DNA of 64,000 nt from Betaproteobacteria bacterium. GTDB taxonomy: Bacteria > Pseudomonadota > Gammaproteobacteria > Burkholderiales > Rhodocyclaceae. Shown piece by piece: positions 43,666-54,700 of this stretch; the first letter of the stretch is position 1; every line of letters begins with the position of its first letter. The notes under the pieces were generated by a model. That model ran no database searches. It saw only the letters and a program-made list of their open reading frames with translations, and had not been told where the DNA came from. The stretch lies in assembly GCA_009780885.1 (NCBI GenBank), contig WQZF01000005.1, forward strand, positions 1 through 64,000. Reading direction: 5' to 3'. The translations under genes were made by a program, and so were the position numbers.

Positions 43666-44511
43666 TCATTTCCAGCAAGCGCCACTGACCCGCTCTATCG
43701 CGTTCAGGTCACGCTGGCTGCGCACTTCCCGGAAGCCTTCCTGCAATAACAGGGCGCGAACCGCCTCCGCCTGATCGTAGCCGTGCTCCAGAAACAGCAT
43801 TCCGCCCGGATGCAAATGCCGGGGAGCACCGGCAATGATCTCGCGCAGGCAAGCCAGTCCGTCGCCGCCGTCGGTCAATGCCGAACGCGGCTCGAAAGGC
43901 AGCCCGCCGCGTTCCAGATGCGGGTCTCCGGCAGCGACATACGGCGGGTTGGAAACGATCAGATCGAAACGCGCCGCGTCCAGCGGCGCGTACCAGTGGC
44001 CCTGATGAAAGCGGACATTCACACCGTGACGCTCGGAATTCCGGCGTGCCACTTCGATCGCGCCAGCGCTGGCATCGACGGCGGTTACCCGCGCATCGGG
44101 CAGGCATTTGGCGAGCGTGACCGCCAGAATGCCGCTGCCGGTTCCCAGATCGAGGATTTCCGCCGAAGGCGGCAAGGCATCCGAAATCGCCAGCGCCGAT
44201 TCGACCAGCAATTCGGTTTCGGGCCGGGGAATCAGCACCGCCGGCGTGACCGTGAAAGCCAGGCCGTAAAAACCGGCCTCTCCGGTGAGATAGGCCAGTG
44301 GCTCGCCTGCGGCGCGGCGCTCGACGAGCGCGAGGAAACGCGCCTGCTGCTCCGGCGCCAGGAATTCGCCGGCCTGCGTGATCAATGCTGCATGGGTTTT
44401 TCCGCTGACGAATTCGAGCAGCAGGCGCGCGTCGAGCCGGCCAATGCGCGCGCTCGCGGCGCGCAGGGCGGTCTCCAGGTTCAACGGGGACAATGACGGC
44501 AACGGGGGCAT
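43666..44511 (-). CDS. prmC: Release factor glutamine methyltransferase
   Basis: A 281-residue methyltransferase with the SAM-binding motif EILDLGTGSGILAVTLAK and the catalytic NPPY in DLIVSNPPYVAAGDPHL. TGEAGFYGLAFTVTPAVLIPRPETELLVE is the PrmC signature. It methylates the Gln of the GGQ motif in RF1 and RF2. It follows prfA by 8 bp, so enzyme and substrate are probably co-expressed. Confidence 0.97.
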   Translation of the reverse strand: MPPLPSLSPLNLETALRAASARIGRLDARLLLEFVSGKTHAALITQAGEFLAPEQQARFLALVERRAAGEPLAYLTGEAGFYGLAFTVTPAVLIPRPETELLVESALAISDALPPSAEILDLGTGSGILAVTLAKCLPDARVTAVDASAGAIEVARRNSERHGVNVRFHQGHWYAPLDAARFDLIVSNPPYVAAGDPHLERGGLPFEPRSALTDGGDGLACLREIIAGAPRHLHPGGMLFLEHGYDQAEAVRALLLQEGFREVRSQRDLNAIERVSGACWK

Positions 44512-44519
44512 GAAAGCGG

Positions 44520-45605
44520 CTAGGCCTCGTCGGCCAGCGCCGCCAGTTGCTCCGTTTGATATTCGGTAGCCAGCGCGGTCAGCAATTCATCCATGTCGCC
44601 ATCCATGATCGCGTCGATCTTGTAGAGCGTCAGGTTGATGCGGTGGTCGGTGACGCGTCCTTGCGGAAAATTGTAGGTGCGGATGCGCTCGGAACGGTCG
44701 CCGCTGCCGATCAGGCTCTTGCGATGCGCGGCTTCCTTCTCGTGCCGGGCGCGCTGTTGCGCGTCCATGATGCGGGCGCCAAGCACACGCATGGCCTGTT
44801 CCCGGTTCTGGTGCTGGCTGCGTCCATCCTGGCATTCGACGACGATGCCCGTCGGCAAATGGGTGATCCGCACCGCCGATTCGGTCTTGTTGATATGCTG
44901 CCCGCCTGCGCCGGAGGCGCGGAAAGTGTCGATCCTGAGTTCGGCGGGATTGATCACCAGATCTTCCTGCGGGCCGGCTTCCGGCAATACGGCGACGGTG
45001 CATGCCGAGGTGTGGATCCGTCCCTGCGCCTCGGTTTCCGGAACGCGCTGCACCCGATGCCCGCCCGATTCAAACTTCAACTGCGCATAAACGCCGTGGC
45101 CGACAACGCGGGCAATCGCCTCGCGGTAGCCGCCGAGATCGGATTCGGTGGCAGAAACGATTTCGACCTGCCAGCGCCGCCGTTCCGCCAGGCGGCAATA
45201 CATGCGCAACAGCGCCCCGGCAAAGAGCGCCGATTCCTCGCCGCCAGTGCCGGCGCGGACTTCGAGCACCACATTGCCTTCGTCGTGCGTGTCTTTGGGC
45301 AGAAGCAATCTTTGCAATTCGCTTTCAATTTGCGGCAGGCGCGTGCGCGCCGTTTTGATTTCTTCCTGCGCCAGTTCGCGCAATTCCGGATCGAAGCCCA
45401 GCATTTCCTCTGCATGGCGCATATCGCGCTCGGCATTCCGGTACTCGGCGTACAGCGTCACCACCGGCTCGATGTCCGAACGCTCGCGCGAAAGCCGGGT
45501 AAACACTTCCATCTGCCGCGTCGCGTCCTCGGCAGCAAGCAAGGCATCAATTTCGGCAATCCGGTCGGAGAGTTGTTCGAGTTTGTGTTGAATGCTTTTT
45601 TTCAT
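44520..45605 (-). CDS. prfA: Peptide chain release factor 1
   Basis: A 361-residue RF1 with the catalytic GGQ in [23 protein letters not shown]. Length and order of domains match RF1 rather than RF2, and no programmed frameshift is present. It terminates translation at UAA and UAG. It lies between hemA and prmC, the conserved proteobacterial order, but the gap to hemA is enlarged by a GTAGG repeat. Confidence 0.97.
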   Translation of the reverse strand: MKKSIQHKLEQLSDRIAEIDALLAAEDATRQMEVFTRLSRERSDIEPVVTLYAEYRNAERDMRHAEEMLGFDPELRELAQEEIKTARTRLPQIESELQRLLLPKDTHDEGNVVLEVRAGTGGEESALFAGALLRMYCRLAERRRWQVEIVSATESDLGGYREAIARVVGHGVYAQLKFESGGHRVQRVPETEAQGRIHTSACTVAVLPEAGPQEDLVINPAELRIDTFRASGAGGQHINKTESAVRITHLPTGIVVECQDGRSQHQNREQAMRVLGARIMDAQQRARHEKEAAHRKSLIGSGDRSERIRTYNFPQGRVTDHRINLTLYKIDAIMDGDMDELLTALATEYQTEQLAALADEA

Positions 45606-45676
45606 GGAATCTCCGCAAGGGCATCCGGGACCTCAGTCGCGGATTACTGAGGAGGCTGATAAATAGTGCGCAGTGC

Positions 45677-45758
45677 GTAGGATGGGGTGAGCGTAGCAAA
45701 ACCCATCGGAGTTGCGGAGGGAAAAATGATGGGTTTCGCTACGCTCTACCCATCCTAC
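45677..45758. repeat. GTAGG-type inverted repeat (copy B7)
   Basis: GTAGGATGGGGTGAGCGTAG pairs with ACGCTCTACCCATCCTAC, enclosing AAACCCATC / GATGGGTTT. It lies between hemA and prfA and ends 21 bp before the hemA stop. Confidence 0.9.
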
Positions 45759-45778
45759 ATGCTGGAATTCGGAAGCCG

Positions 45779-47032
45779 CTACCGCCGGCCCCGCGCCTGG
45801 AACAATCGCGCCACCAGCGCACGCATTCCTGCCCGTTCCTCCGGCATCGAAGTATTCAGCGAGTGCATCGGCGCGTGCAGGAACTTGTTCGTCAGCCGTT
45901 GCGAGAGCAGGTCGAGCACCCGCGCCGGATCGTCGCCCCGGCGCAGCCGGCGCAGCGCGTATTCCACTTCGCTGCAACGGAGTTCTTCGGCGTGTTCGCG
46001 CAGGGCGCAGATCGTCGGCACGGTATCGCGCGCTTCCAGCCAGTGCAGGAAGGTATCGACTCGCGTGGAGATGATTTCCTCGGCTTCGACCACGGCGGCC
46101 TGCCGCGATTCCACCCCGGCTTCGACGACCTGCGCCAGATCGTCGACCCGGTACAGGAAGATATCGTCGAGTTCGCCGACTTCGGCCTCGATGTCGCGCG
46201 GCACGGCAAGGTCGACCATGAACATCGGCCGGCGGCGGCGCGCGCGCACTGCGCGTTCGACCATTCCCAGGCCGATGATCGGCAGCGGGCTTGCCGTGCA
46301 GGAGACGACGATATCGAATTCGCCAAGGCGCTCGCCGATTTCATCGAGCCGGATCGCGTGCCCGCCGAGGCGTTGCGCAAGCGCCAGGCCACGTTCGGCG
46401 GTACGGTTGGCGACGGCGATTTCCTTCGGTGTCTGCGCCGCAAAATGCGTCGCGCACAATTCGATCATCTCCCCGGCGCCGACGAACAGAATGCGCTGTT
46501 CGGAAAGGGATTCAAAAATCTGCCCGGCCAGGTGAACACAGGCGGCCGCCATCGAAACGATGTTTGCGCCGATCGCGGTGGCCGTGCGCACTTCCTTGGC
46601 GACCGCGAAGGAACGCTGGAAGAGTTTGTGCAGCGTCGTCCCGAGCGTGCCGGCTTCTTCCGCGACACGCACCGCGTCCTTCATCTGCCCGAGGATCTGC
46701 GGCTCGCCGATGACCATCGAATCCAGGCCGGAAGCGACACGAAATGCGTGACGCACCGACTCCCTCTGCGGCAAGGTGTAAAGATAGGGCTGGATGGCGT
46801 TGCGCTCTACCGCGTGGAATTCGGCAAGCCAGTCGACGGCGGCTTCCGGTTTTTCGGTGGCGCAATAAAGCTCGGTACGGTTGCAGGTGGAAAGGATCGC
46901 CGCCTCAAGCACCGGCTTGGCGCGGATCAGATCCATCAACGCCTGGTGCAGGCGCTCGGCATGAAACGCCACCTGCTCCCGCACGGTCAGCGGGGCGGTA
47001 TGATGATTGATTCCGAGGGTAAACAGCGACAT
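45779..47032 (-). CDS. hemA: Glutamyl-tRNA reductase
   Basis: This 417-residue HemA has the catalytic Cys50 in [13 protein letters not shown], the NADPH-binding [17 protein letters not shown] and the C-terminal dimerisation domain. It reduces glutamyl-tRNA to glutamate-1-semialdehyde, the first committed step of C5 heme synthesis. It is divergently placed from no close gene: the next upstream gene is the pilin-like gene, on the same strand and 55 bp away. Confidence 0.97.
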   Translation of the reverse strand: MSLFTLGINHHTAPLTVREQVAFHAERLHQALMDLIRAKPVLEAAILSTCNRTELYCATEKPEAAVDWLAEFHAVERNAIQPYLYTLPQRESVRHAFRVASGLDSMVIGEPQILGQMKDAVRVAEEAGTLGTTLHKLFQRSFAVAKEVRTATAIGANIVSMAAACVHLAGQIFESLSEQRILFVGAGEMIELCATHFAAQTPKEIAVANRTAERGLALAQRLGGHAIRLDEIGERLGEFDIVVSCTASPLPIIGLGMVERAVRARRRRPMFMVDLAVPRDIEAEVGELDDIFLYRVDDLAQVVEAGVESRQAAVVEAEEIISTRVDTFLHWLEARDTVPTICALREHAEELRCSEVEYALRRLRRGDDPARVLDLLSQRLTNKFLHAPMHSLNTSMPEERAGMRALVARLFQARGRR

Positions 47033-47087
47033 GCCCGAAGCCGCAAAACGCGCCAGTAAAGGGATCGGGAATTATAGCATTGTCGTT

Positions 47088-47666
47088 TCACGGCCCCGCT
47101 GGCGTCTGCATCCCTCCCGTGGAGCATTCCTTGTTGCTCTTGGCGACCCAGCAGCCCTTGTCGGCCTTGTCCAATGGAGCCGTATTGGTATTGAAGGTTC
47201 CCCAGCGTGTGGCGTTGAGCACCGAGGCGCGAAAGCCTGTCTGGTCAATGGAGTAGGCAATGCCGTCGGTAATCAGGCCGGGTTTTCCGCTTGCCGACAG
47301 TTCATAGGCAGGGAGAGCGCCAGAGGTGTCTACCTTGCAGGAAAGGTTAAAAAAGCTCGTTTGCGGCGAAGCCGTCGGATCGACGCTCCTGGCCTTGTTG
47401 AACAAGGCTTTTGCTTCGTTGCAATCGTAGTAGCGCTTGTCCTGGTAAACCTGATCCATCTTGAGCGCAAATTCATTCAGCGCGGAAAAGGCTTCCGGCA
47501 GCCGCGAACGCAGGATGTAATCCTGGTAGGACGGCAGCGCAATCGCCGTCAGGATGCCCACCATGGCCACCACGATCAGCAATTCGATCAGTGTAAACCC
47601 CGATGCACGAGGGAGTTTGCGGGATGGAATTCCGTCCGCTTGGCGGAGCAGGGCGGTATGCGACAT
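47088..47666 (-). CDS. Type IV pilin-like protein (PilE-type)
   Basis: A 192-residue prepilin. The leader ends ...RKLPRASG and is followed by [31 protein letters not shown], so PilD would cleave after Gly23 and methylate Phe24; Glu28 is the conserved +5 Glu. The 23-residue leader is longer than usual. The C-terminal part has four cysteines in a pattern (CNEAK, LSCK, GCW, KECS) compatible with disulphide loops. AGGAGG lies upstream of the ATG. No other pil genes are adjacent, so it could be a minor pilin or a competence-type pilin; a major pilin is not excluded. Confidence 0.85.
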   Translation of the reverse strand: MSHTALLRQADGIPSRKLPRASGFTLIELLIVVAMVGILTAIALPSYQDYILRSRLPEAFSALNEFALKMDQVYQDKRYYDCNEAKALFNKARSVDPTASPQTSFFNLSCKVDTSGALPAYELSASGKPGLITDGIAYSIDQTGFRASVLNATRWGTFNTNTAPLDKADKGCWVAKSNKECSTGGMQTPAGP

Positions 47667-47964
47667 GAACGAGCCTCCTATGAAACGAGTAAACAGCGCT
47701 TGAACGCAAGCTTGTGCTTTTCTTTATAGTGTCTGGCGTCATAAGCTTCAATCCCCTTGAGATTGTTTGGCAAGATGCCGGACTTCCTGTATCAAAATGT
47801 TTTAACTGGCCTTTTTCCGGCAGGATCGGATTTTTGATGCTTTTGGAAAATTATTTCCGGGGCGGATATCCGACAAGTGGTTGATTTCAGGGAGCGAACG
47901 GCAAGGAAAGTATTGCCTGGCCAATACAGGCGCAGTATGCCTCACCGAGCGCTATCGACCCATA

Positions 47965-48043
47965 ATTTTCTAAATTTACTTAAATAATGTTTCACTACTG
48001 TAGTGTTTTTAAATCAAGAATTATTTAAACAAATTTAGAAAAT
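47965..48043. repeat. AT-rich palindromic repeat, copy 8 (79 bp)
   Basis: Starts ATTTTCTAAATTTACTTAAA and ends TTTAAACAAATTTAGAAAAT, with centre CTACTGTAGTG. It lies between the pilin-like gene and the large exported-protein gene. The 47667-48152 gap contains no recognised gene. Confidence 0.92.
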
Positions 48044-48113
48044 CAAAAGCTTTTCGGGCGGCTTTCCATCCGCGTCGTGCCGGCAAAAGGGAAGGCGCCC
48101 CAAATCGCGGCGG

Positions 48114-48143
48114 GTTGGCCCCAACTTCCGGGTTGGGGCCAAC
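48114..48143 (-). terminator. Putative terminator hairpin after the large exported-protein gene
   Basis: GTTGGCCCCAAC (48114-48125) and GTTGGGGCCAAC (48132-48143) form a perfect 12-bp stem with a six-base loop, about 10 bp past the stop codon. No T-run follows. Confidence 0.5.
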
Positions 48144-48152
48144 TCACTGAAA

Positions 48153-51068
48153 TCAGGGCGCGACCCTGAATATTCCGCAATACCGGCGGTTCACCATCAT
48201 TTCATCCGCATCCGCTCCGTGGCCGATGTACAACTCGACGCCGGGGACGCCGCGAACGTCGATGGCATCTACCACCGTCACCGTCAACGGGCCGGTTTCC
48301 GTCGCGGTTGCCAGCGGCAGGAACGGATCGTCGAGCGGACGCCAGCCCTGTCCATCGTTTTGATACCAGCCGTAAGGGTCCGCGCCCGCGACGACGAAAT
48401 ATTGCTGATCCTTGTTCAGGTTTTGCGTGTGTTTCACCGTCAGCTTTGCGTAGGTGCCCTTGAGGCTCAGCGCCGAAGGATTGCAGGCCAATTGACTGTC
48501 GGCAACCATGTAACGCCTCTTTTCCGGCGTCAGCGCGTCGGCAGGGCAGCCTGTCGCAGGCGGCGGAGTCGTGATCCACTCCGGCGCGGAGATCTGGCCT
48601 TCGAGCCTGCTGATCCGGGTGCTGGTGCAGTCGGGGTAGAAGCGCGCGCGGATCGTGGCGCTCGTGCTGCTTCCGCTGCCCTCGTTCAGCACCAGATCGG
48701 TATTGCGCGCCTGCAACAGCGGTTTTCCGGGAGCCGTTCCATTCACATCGCCGATGCCGCTGATGAGGATCAACGCCCGCTCGTTCTTCCGGATGGTCGG
48801 GAAAATTTCGAAGCAGGTGTTGTCGGCGCGAGGTGTGATGATGTAAGGCGCGTTGTCGATCCGCACCGTGACCGGAGCGCTTCCTGCGTTTCCACCGAGG
48901 CAGAAGGCGAGGCTGCCGGAAGGCGCGGTATGGGAACTTCCCGGCGCCAGGATGCTGCCGTCGGAAAAACTGCCGGAGTTCGGCGTCGGGTCGATCCCGT
49001 TGCCGCCGGAGGGAGGCAGGCTTCCGCCGCCTCCTCCGCCTCCTCCGCCTCCTCCGCCTCCTCCGCCTCCTCCGCCTCCTCCGCCTCCTCCGCCTCCTCC
49101 GCCTCCTCCTCCGCCACCACTTCCTCCGCTACCGCCGCTACCGCCGGTAGTAAACGTCAGTTTTTTGGGATCGCTGATTCCGTTTATGTTTTCAGCGGCC
49201 AGGCAAAGGGTGTAGCGGGCGCCGGAATCCAGGCTGCCGAGCGTGTGTTCAAAAGGCGTTGCGGCAATCATGCTTCCAGCCGCGCCACTCGCATAGGAAA
49301 CGTCGACGGCGGGACAGGGAACATCCCCCTGGATCACCCGCCACCGTGGAGTAGCGTCCTGGTCGCTGGTGACGGTAAATTTCACGCTGTCGTCAGTGAT
49401 GTCGCTGGCGCCTTCACCCGAAAGCACGGGGCGCGCGGCTTGCGTGCCGGTAGTAAAGTTCGTCCTCCAGGTGCCGCTGCTTCCGTTTGCGTTCTCGGCG
49501 TAGAAACAGAAGGTGTAAGTGCTATTGGGATCCAGCCCGCCCAGCGTGCCGCCAAAAGGCACATCCTGGCTCATGCTCCTGCTGTACAGGGGATCGCTGG
49601 AGCTGAAGCTGCAAGCGACATTCCCCTTGAGGACTTTCCAATAGCCTGTGGCGTCCTGGTCGCTGGTGACGGTAAAGTCCGCGCCCGAGAATGTGACGTT
49701 GTTGATGTTCCGGTTCCTGAGACTGGGAGGATCGAAGCTCGCCGCCGAAATATCGGCTACCTCGACCACGAGCCTGGTGCCGGAGGCTTCAGCAATCTTG
49801 AATGTGTAGTTTGAGCTCAGGCTGGTGACGGGGGAGCTGGTGTTCAGGGAAGTCGTCAATGAAGTTGCATCGACAAGGACAATCCGTTCGCCGACCGCAA
49901 GGCCCGAACCGTTCTCGACTCCGACGCTGACGGCCGCCGCGCCGATGTCCGCCGATCCGTCGACATGGAGCATGGTTCCGTTATCCGACAAGGTACTGGG
50001 AACGTGGAATTCCAGATTCTGGAAATCCGTCAATCCGGTCACGGTGATGTTGCTCAGGGAGAGTTTCAGCGCGTTGCCCACGGAAACCCTGGGACTGCCC
50101 GTCCTCGCCCAGCCGCCGCGAAGGGAGACATTGGCGCCAATCGTCGCATCCCCGCCGATCGCGACCGTGTTGTACGAGGCCGTCGCCGAACCGCTGCCGA
50201 TGGCCTCGGCGAATCCGACGTAGATGTCGATGTTGTGAACCGTGCCGCCCGTGATCGACACCGTGTTGTGCGAAGCCTCGGCGGCACAGTTTCCATTGCC
50301 GGGGCGGCTGCTGCCGATGTGAGCGGGATTGGACCATGCCTGCCCGCCGTAGATTTCGTTGCCCGTCGCCGAGCCTTCGCTGATCGACACGATGTTGTAC
50401 GAGGCGACGGCGGAGCCGGTGTCGTCGCAATTGGCGTATCCGCCGGAGGCAAAATTCACCGTGCCGCCAAGCACCTGGGTCTCATTTCCCTGGGCGCTGG
50501 CGTTTCCATTGAATGTCCAGGCTTCCCCGCCAATGGCCTCATCCAGTGTGCCAGCCATTACCTTGACGAAATTTTGTATGGCGGCGGCATCGCCGCTACT
50601 GAGGGTCTTGTCGGCCATCCCCCCCGAGACAAAGCCGTCCGCGCCGCCGCCGCCGGAGACGACGACCCGGTTCCCCGTGGCCGTGGCGTCGTAGGTTGAT
50701 CCCGCTTCGCCGGAAGCATATGCCCCATAGACAGTCATGCCGGAAGTGATCCCGCCGCTTTCGAGATTGACGGTGCTGTTCTCGACCCGGGTGGGAGCGG
50801 CTGCGCTCGCATCCAGCCTGCCGTAGACATCGTGGCTGATACTGCTGGCTCCGGGGAGCGCGATGCTGACCTGGTTACTCAGATAAGCGGGGTTGAGGCT
50901 GGAACAATTTCCATCCGCAGCGTTTGAATTGCCACAGAATTCAGCGGCGGGCGGGGTTGTGATGGAAACGTCGTTGTCATACACCGACTGCGCAAACACA
51001 CCGGAGACCGGCGCAAGAAACAGCGCCAGGATCGCGCAGCCCAAAGCGCGGGAGAAAACCCGATTCAT
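48153..51068 (-). CDS. Large exported protein with FN3-like domains and a poly-glycine linker
   Basis: A 971-residue protein with a clear signal peptide (cleavage near GVFAQ, residue 27). Residues 30-430 are Gly/Ser/Asn-rich with recurring T.SYN.VSI.GG patterns, suggesting a beta-helical passenger-like region. Two homologous fibronectin type III-like domains follow (FTVTSDQDATGYWKVLKGNVAC and FTVTSDQDATPRWRVIQGDVPC, each ending near FTTG). Next come GGSGGSGGS, 32 consecutive glycines, and a C-terminal domain of about 270 residues that I do not recognise. No autotransporter barrel or sorting motif is visible. AAGGAGG lies upstream of the ATG. A role at the cell surface or in secretion is inferred only from the layout. 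Confidence 0.85.
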   Translation of the reverse strand: MNRVFSRALGCAILALFLAPVSGVFAQSVYDNDVSITTPPAAEFCGNSNAADGNCSSLNPAYLSNQVSIALPGASSISHDVYGRLDASAAAPTRVENSTVNLESGGITSGMTVYGAYASGEAGSTYDATATGNRVVVSGGGGADGFVSGGMADKTLSSGDAAAIQNFVKVMAGTLDEAIGGEAWTFNGNASAQGNETQVLGGTVNFASGGYANCDDTGSAVASYNIVSISEGSATGNEIYGGQAWSNPAHIGSSRPGNGNCAAEASHNTVSITGGTVHNIDIYVGFAEAIGSGSATASYNTVAIGGDATIGANVSLRGGWARTGSPRVSVGNALKLSLSNITVTGLTDFQNLEFHVPSTLSDNGTMLHVDGSADIGAAAVSVGVENGSGLAVGERIVLVDATSLTTSLNTSSPVTSLSSNYTFKIAEASGTRLVVEVADISAASFDPPSLRNRNINNVTFSGADFTVTSDQDATGYWKVLKGNVACSFSSSDPLYSRSMSQDVPFGGTLGGLDPNSTYTFCFYAENANGSSGTWRTNFTTGTQAARPVLSGEGASDITDDSVKFTVTSDQDATPRWRVIQGDVPCPAVDVSYASGAAGSMIAATPFEHTLGSLDSGARYTLCLAAENINGISDPKKLTFTTGGSGGSGGSGGGGGGGGGGGGGGGGGGGGGGGGGGGGGGGGSLPPSGGNGIDPTPNSGSFSDGSILAPGSSHTAPSGSLAFCLGGNAGSAPVTVRIDNAPYIITPRADNTCFEIFPTIRKNERALILISGIGDVNGTAPGKPLLQARNTDLVLNEGSGSSTSATIRARFYPDCTSTRISRLEGQISAPEWITTPPPATGCPADALTPEKRRYMVADSQLACNPSALSLKGTYAKLTVKHTQNLNKDQQYFVVAGADPYGWYQNDGQGWRPLDDPFLPLATATETGPLTVTVVDAIDVRGVPGVELYIGHGADADEMMVNRRYCGIFRVAP
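49023..49118 (-). repeat. Poly-glycine tract: 32 consecutive Gly codons
   Basis: Codons TCC/GCC/ACC on the plus strand (GGA/GGC/GGT in sense) run without interruption for 96 bases. The tract is mostly a 9-bp repeat (GCCTCCTCC), so slippage in multiples of 3 or 9 would alter linker length without shifting frame. Confidence 0.97.
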
Positions 51069-51460
51069 GAGAAACCTCCTTCTTGTCTTGAAATGAAATT
51101 GCAGAAAAAACCCCGCTTCCGGAAAGAAGACGGGGTGTGTGGAGAAGCAACATAAACGACGCTGTATCCCGAAGGAAAAGCCGGGCCGGAGCGAGCCAAA
51201 ATCTTCTTCGCGCTCCTTTCAACATGCGGATTACCAGGAAATGACGGGGAAATTTCCGGAAGAGGGCGCGGCAAACAAACATCCCTGCCGGAACGGGAAG
51301 ATCCGTCCAGGGTTTCGTTTGTGAACGAAGCACACCCACGCCACTGTTTCAACACTTGTCGCCTGCCCCTGAATTTAGCTTGAATGAATAGGGAATCCTG
51401 ATTTGATAAGCATACCTGTTTGCAAAGAGATTGCAATTAAGAATCTCTTAGTGCGCGCAG
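51069..51460. other. Intergenic region without a recognised gene
   Basis: Between the start of the large exported-protein gene (minus) and the composite repeat, the sequence is of mixed composition with no convincing ORF or RNA. It must contain the promoter of the exported-protein gene. AGGAGG near 51073-51078 is that gene's ribosome binding site. Confidence 0.6.
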
Positions 51461-51716
51461 TGTGCAGGAATTCCAGATGAAGGAATGACGGGTTTCGCTT
51501 CGCTCTCTCAAGAAACTACCCCTCCTGCACACTGGATCCTGCGACTTCGCGCAGGATGACGGAGTGTGCGTACCGGTGGCCCTGACCCGTCATCCTGCGC
51601 GTAGCGAAGCGGAGTCGCAGGATCCAGAGGAAGATGCCAATCCCTGCTCCCGGGTTTCTTCGGCACGATTTGCGGCAACGGGCCGATTACTGCGCTACCC
51701 ATCCTACATATTGGGA
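51461..51716 (+). repeat. Composite intergenic repeat, copy 2
   Basis: Ordered blocks GGGTTTCGCTTCGCTCTCTC, CTGCACACTGGATCCTGCG, GCAGGATGACGGAGTGTG, TGACCCGTCATCCTGCG, GAGTCGCAGGATCCAG, GATGCCAATCCCTGC, GATTTGCGGC, GGGCCGATT, CCCATCCTAC. They match 63616-63882 in the same order. It ends 35 bp from the addA stop codon. Confidence 0.88.
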
Positions 51717-51751
51717 GTATTGATGGGCCGGAGCAATGAAGGCTCAGCGCT

Positions 51752-54700
51752 TCACTCGATTTCCATCAGCGTCGCATCGGCGAAAAGGAGCGCGCCGCGT
51801 ACCGGGCGGCCGGGGAAAACGGCTTCCACGGCGCGGCAGTAGGCGGCGAGTTGGCGCCGGTATTGCGGCAGGAAAGCGTCGGAGTTGCCGCTTTTGTAGT
51901 CGAGAACCCAAAAGCCTTCTTCGCGTTCGACCAGTCTGTCGATGCGGCGCAACGCGCCGTTTTCGTCGCAGAGTTCGGCCTCGTTCCAGGCGCGGCGGTA
52001 TTGTTCGGGGTTGAAGAAGCGCGCCAGGTGCGGCGCGGCAAGGAGGCGTTCGGCGACGGGCAGGGCGCGGCGGATTTCTTCGGCGCTGATGCCCCGCGCC
52101 TGCCGCCAGTCTTCGTCGATGGCGCCGCTTTCGGCGCGCTGTTCGAGCAGGGCATGAAGCACGATGCCAAAACGCGCGGCGGGAGTGGGTGGAACGGGTG
52201 GCGCGGATAGGGGTAGCAGCAGGAGCGGCGGCGGCGCGGAGGTCTGCACCGTGGGGAAGGCGGGCGCGGGCGCTGTTTTGGGTTCGCTTGCCGCCTTATA
52301 CGCCGGAATTGCCGGAGCTTCTTTCGGCAACGGCAGCGGCAAATCGCCGAAAACGAGCGCCGGTTCGGAGAAGCCGCTTTCCGGCCAGCGCAGCGGCAGC
52401 GTCTCTTCCTGCGCCTTCAGGCGTTCGAGCGCGGCGCAGAGGCGGAAGTAATGCGTTTCCTGCTTGATGTTCTTGCCCGGTTTTACGCCGCTGGCGATGA
52501 AGATTTGCCGGGCGCGGGTGATCGCGACATAGAGGAGGTTGAGTTCTTCCCGCGCCGCCGCTTCGGCTTCGGCCTCGAAGATCGGCTGCCGGCTCGTGCC
52601 GCGATGTTCTTTCTTGCCGACGAAGGAGAAATGCGCCGGCGCTTCGTCTCCGGGCTGCCAATCGACGAGGATATTCCAGGACTTGTCGGATTGCGGCGGG
52701 GTGTTGGCGTCCAGCAGCCAGACGAGGGGCGCTTCCAGCCCCTTTGCGCCGTGGATGGTCATGATGCGGACGCGGTCGCCGCCCGGTTCCGCCACTTCTA
52801 TCGTTCCGGCTTCTTCCGTCTCGTCGGAGGAGGCGTCCTCGCGTTCGATCTGGCCTTCGTCCGGCGCTTCCCTTGAATCGCCGCGCGAGAAGCGGCGCAA
52901 GGCGGCGATGAAGCGCGGCAGGCCGGGATAGCGGCCAGCGTCCAGATCGAGCGCGAAGAGGAGCAGGGCGCGCAGGTTGGCAAGCGCCGCGTCGGCCAGC
53001 GAGGGCGGAGCCGCGTGGCGGTAACGTTCCAGCACTTCGCCCTGATGATAGATACGGTCGAGCAGATCGTGCGCCGGCAAGCGGGGCGCGTCTTCGATCC
53101 AGACGCCGAGCAGGCGGCGGGCGCGTGAGAGATTTGGAGAGAGGGTCGGACCCGCTTTCGATTCATCCGCCATCGCCATCAGCCTGTCCCACCAGCATCC
53201 GCCCACTTCGGTGCGCCGCGCAAGCAGGAGCAGATCCTCGTCGGAACACGCGAAGATGGGCGATTTGAGGGCTTGGGCCAGATTCAGGTCTGCTTGCGGA
53301 GTGGAGAGAAATTCGAGCAGCGCGACGATGTCCTGCGCTTCCTGCGTCGCCAGAAGACCGCCGCGCGAGGCGGCGCTGAAGGGAATTCCGGCGGCGGCCA
53401 GGGCGCGTTCGTAAAAACGCATTTGGGTGCGGCGGCGGGCCAGGATCAGGATATCGCCGTAGCGCAGCGGGCGCTCGGTCCGGTCAGCATCGCGGATGCG
53501 GCAATGTCCGACCAGCGCGGCAATGCGTCCGGCAAGCAGCGCGGCTTCGGATTCGCGGCGGCGGTCGTGGACTTCTTCTTCGGGCGTCGTCAGCGGATCG
53601 CGCCAGCCCGCCGTTTCTTCAGCGGCCTCTTCCTTCGCCTCGCCAGCGCAGAGCGGCAGCAACTCGATGCGTCCGGGCAGGTTTTCCGCCAGCGAGGATT
53701 GCGGCGGAAAGGGAGCGAAGCCCGGCTCGTGCGAAAAGAGTTCGTTGACGAGTTCAACGATCTTCGGCGCATTGCGCCGCGTCGCGCTTTGTTCGAGCGG
53801 CACGGCGTCCAGCCGCGCACACAGGAAAGCGGAAGCGGCGCTGAAAAGGCGCGGATCGGCGCGGCGGAAACGATAGATCGACTGCTTCGGATCGCCGACG
53901 AGAAAGACCGCCGGAGGCGCGGACTCGCCGTAGGCGTCGAGCCAGGCCAGCAGGATTTGCCACTGGAACGGGTTGGTATCCTGGAATTCGTCGAGCAGCA
54001 CATGGCGGTAGCGGGCATCGAGCCGCGCCTGCATGAACGCGGCGTTTTCCTCGTCGCGCAGGAGTTGCAGGGTGCGCCATTCGCCGTCGACAAAGTCGAT
54101 CAGCCGCCGCTCGCTTTTGTAGGCTTCCAGATGATCCAGAAAGGCGCGGTAGAGCATCGAGGCATCGTAGTTGAAAGCCGCAATCTCTTCCTCCCGGATC
54201 GCTTCCAGACATTCGAGCATGCGCGAGGAAAGGCGCTCGTGGAGTGCAAGGAAATGCGCGATTTCCAGTCCGGCGGCGGCGAGGCGTTCCCTGGGCTTTT
54301 TTTTGTCCTCGCGTATGCGCGGGGTGCCGGCATCCGTCAACAATATGGAGGCCAGCGCGTCGAATCGTTCTCTCCGGGACTCTTCCGCATCTTCCTCCGC
54401 CAACACCGCCGCAAGCGTGGCGGCCAGCTTCTGATCGGTCGAAGTGCCCGCCGCGAGATATTCACGATAGCCCCGGAAATCCTCCGGCCACCCCGGAACG
54501 AAAAAGGCGGCCAGCGCCACGCCCGATTGCGGCGGATCCGGGATCGGCGAGAAATGCGCCGATGAAAAGGCCAGCCACTCCGAACGACGCGCCAGCCCAC
54601 GCTGGATCAAAGCGCGTACTCCGGAAAGCTTGGCAAGCCTCAAAAGGCGAAGACAGGCGGCGCGCACTTCGGGTGAAAGCGCAGCCTCATCGCCCGCCGG

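Noticed and set aside
47667-47830. Sigma-54 promoter upstream of the pilin-like gene
   Set aside because: GGC and TTGC motifs occur, but not at the required -24/-12 spacing.
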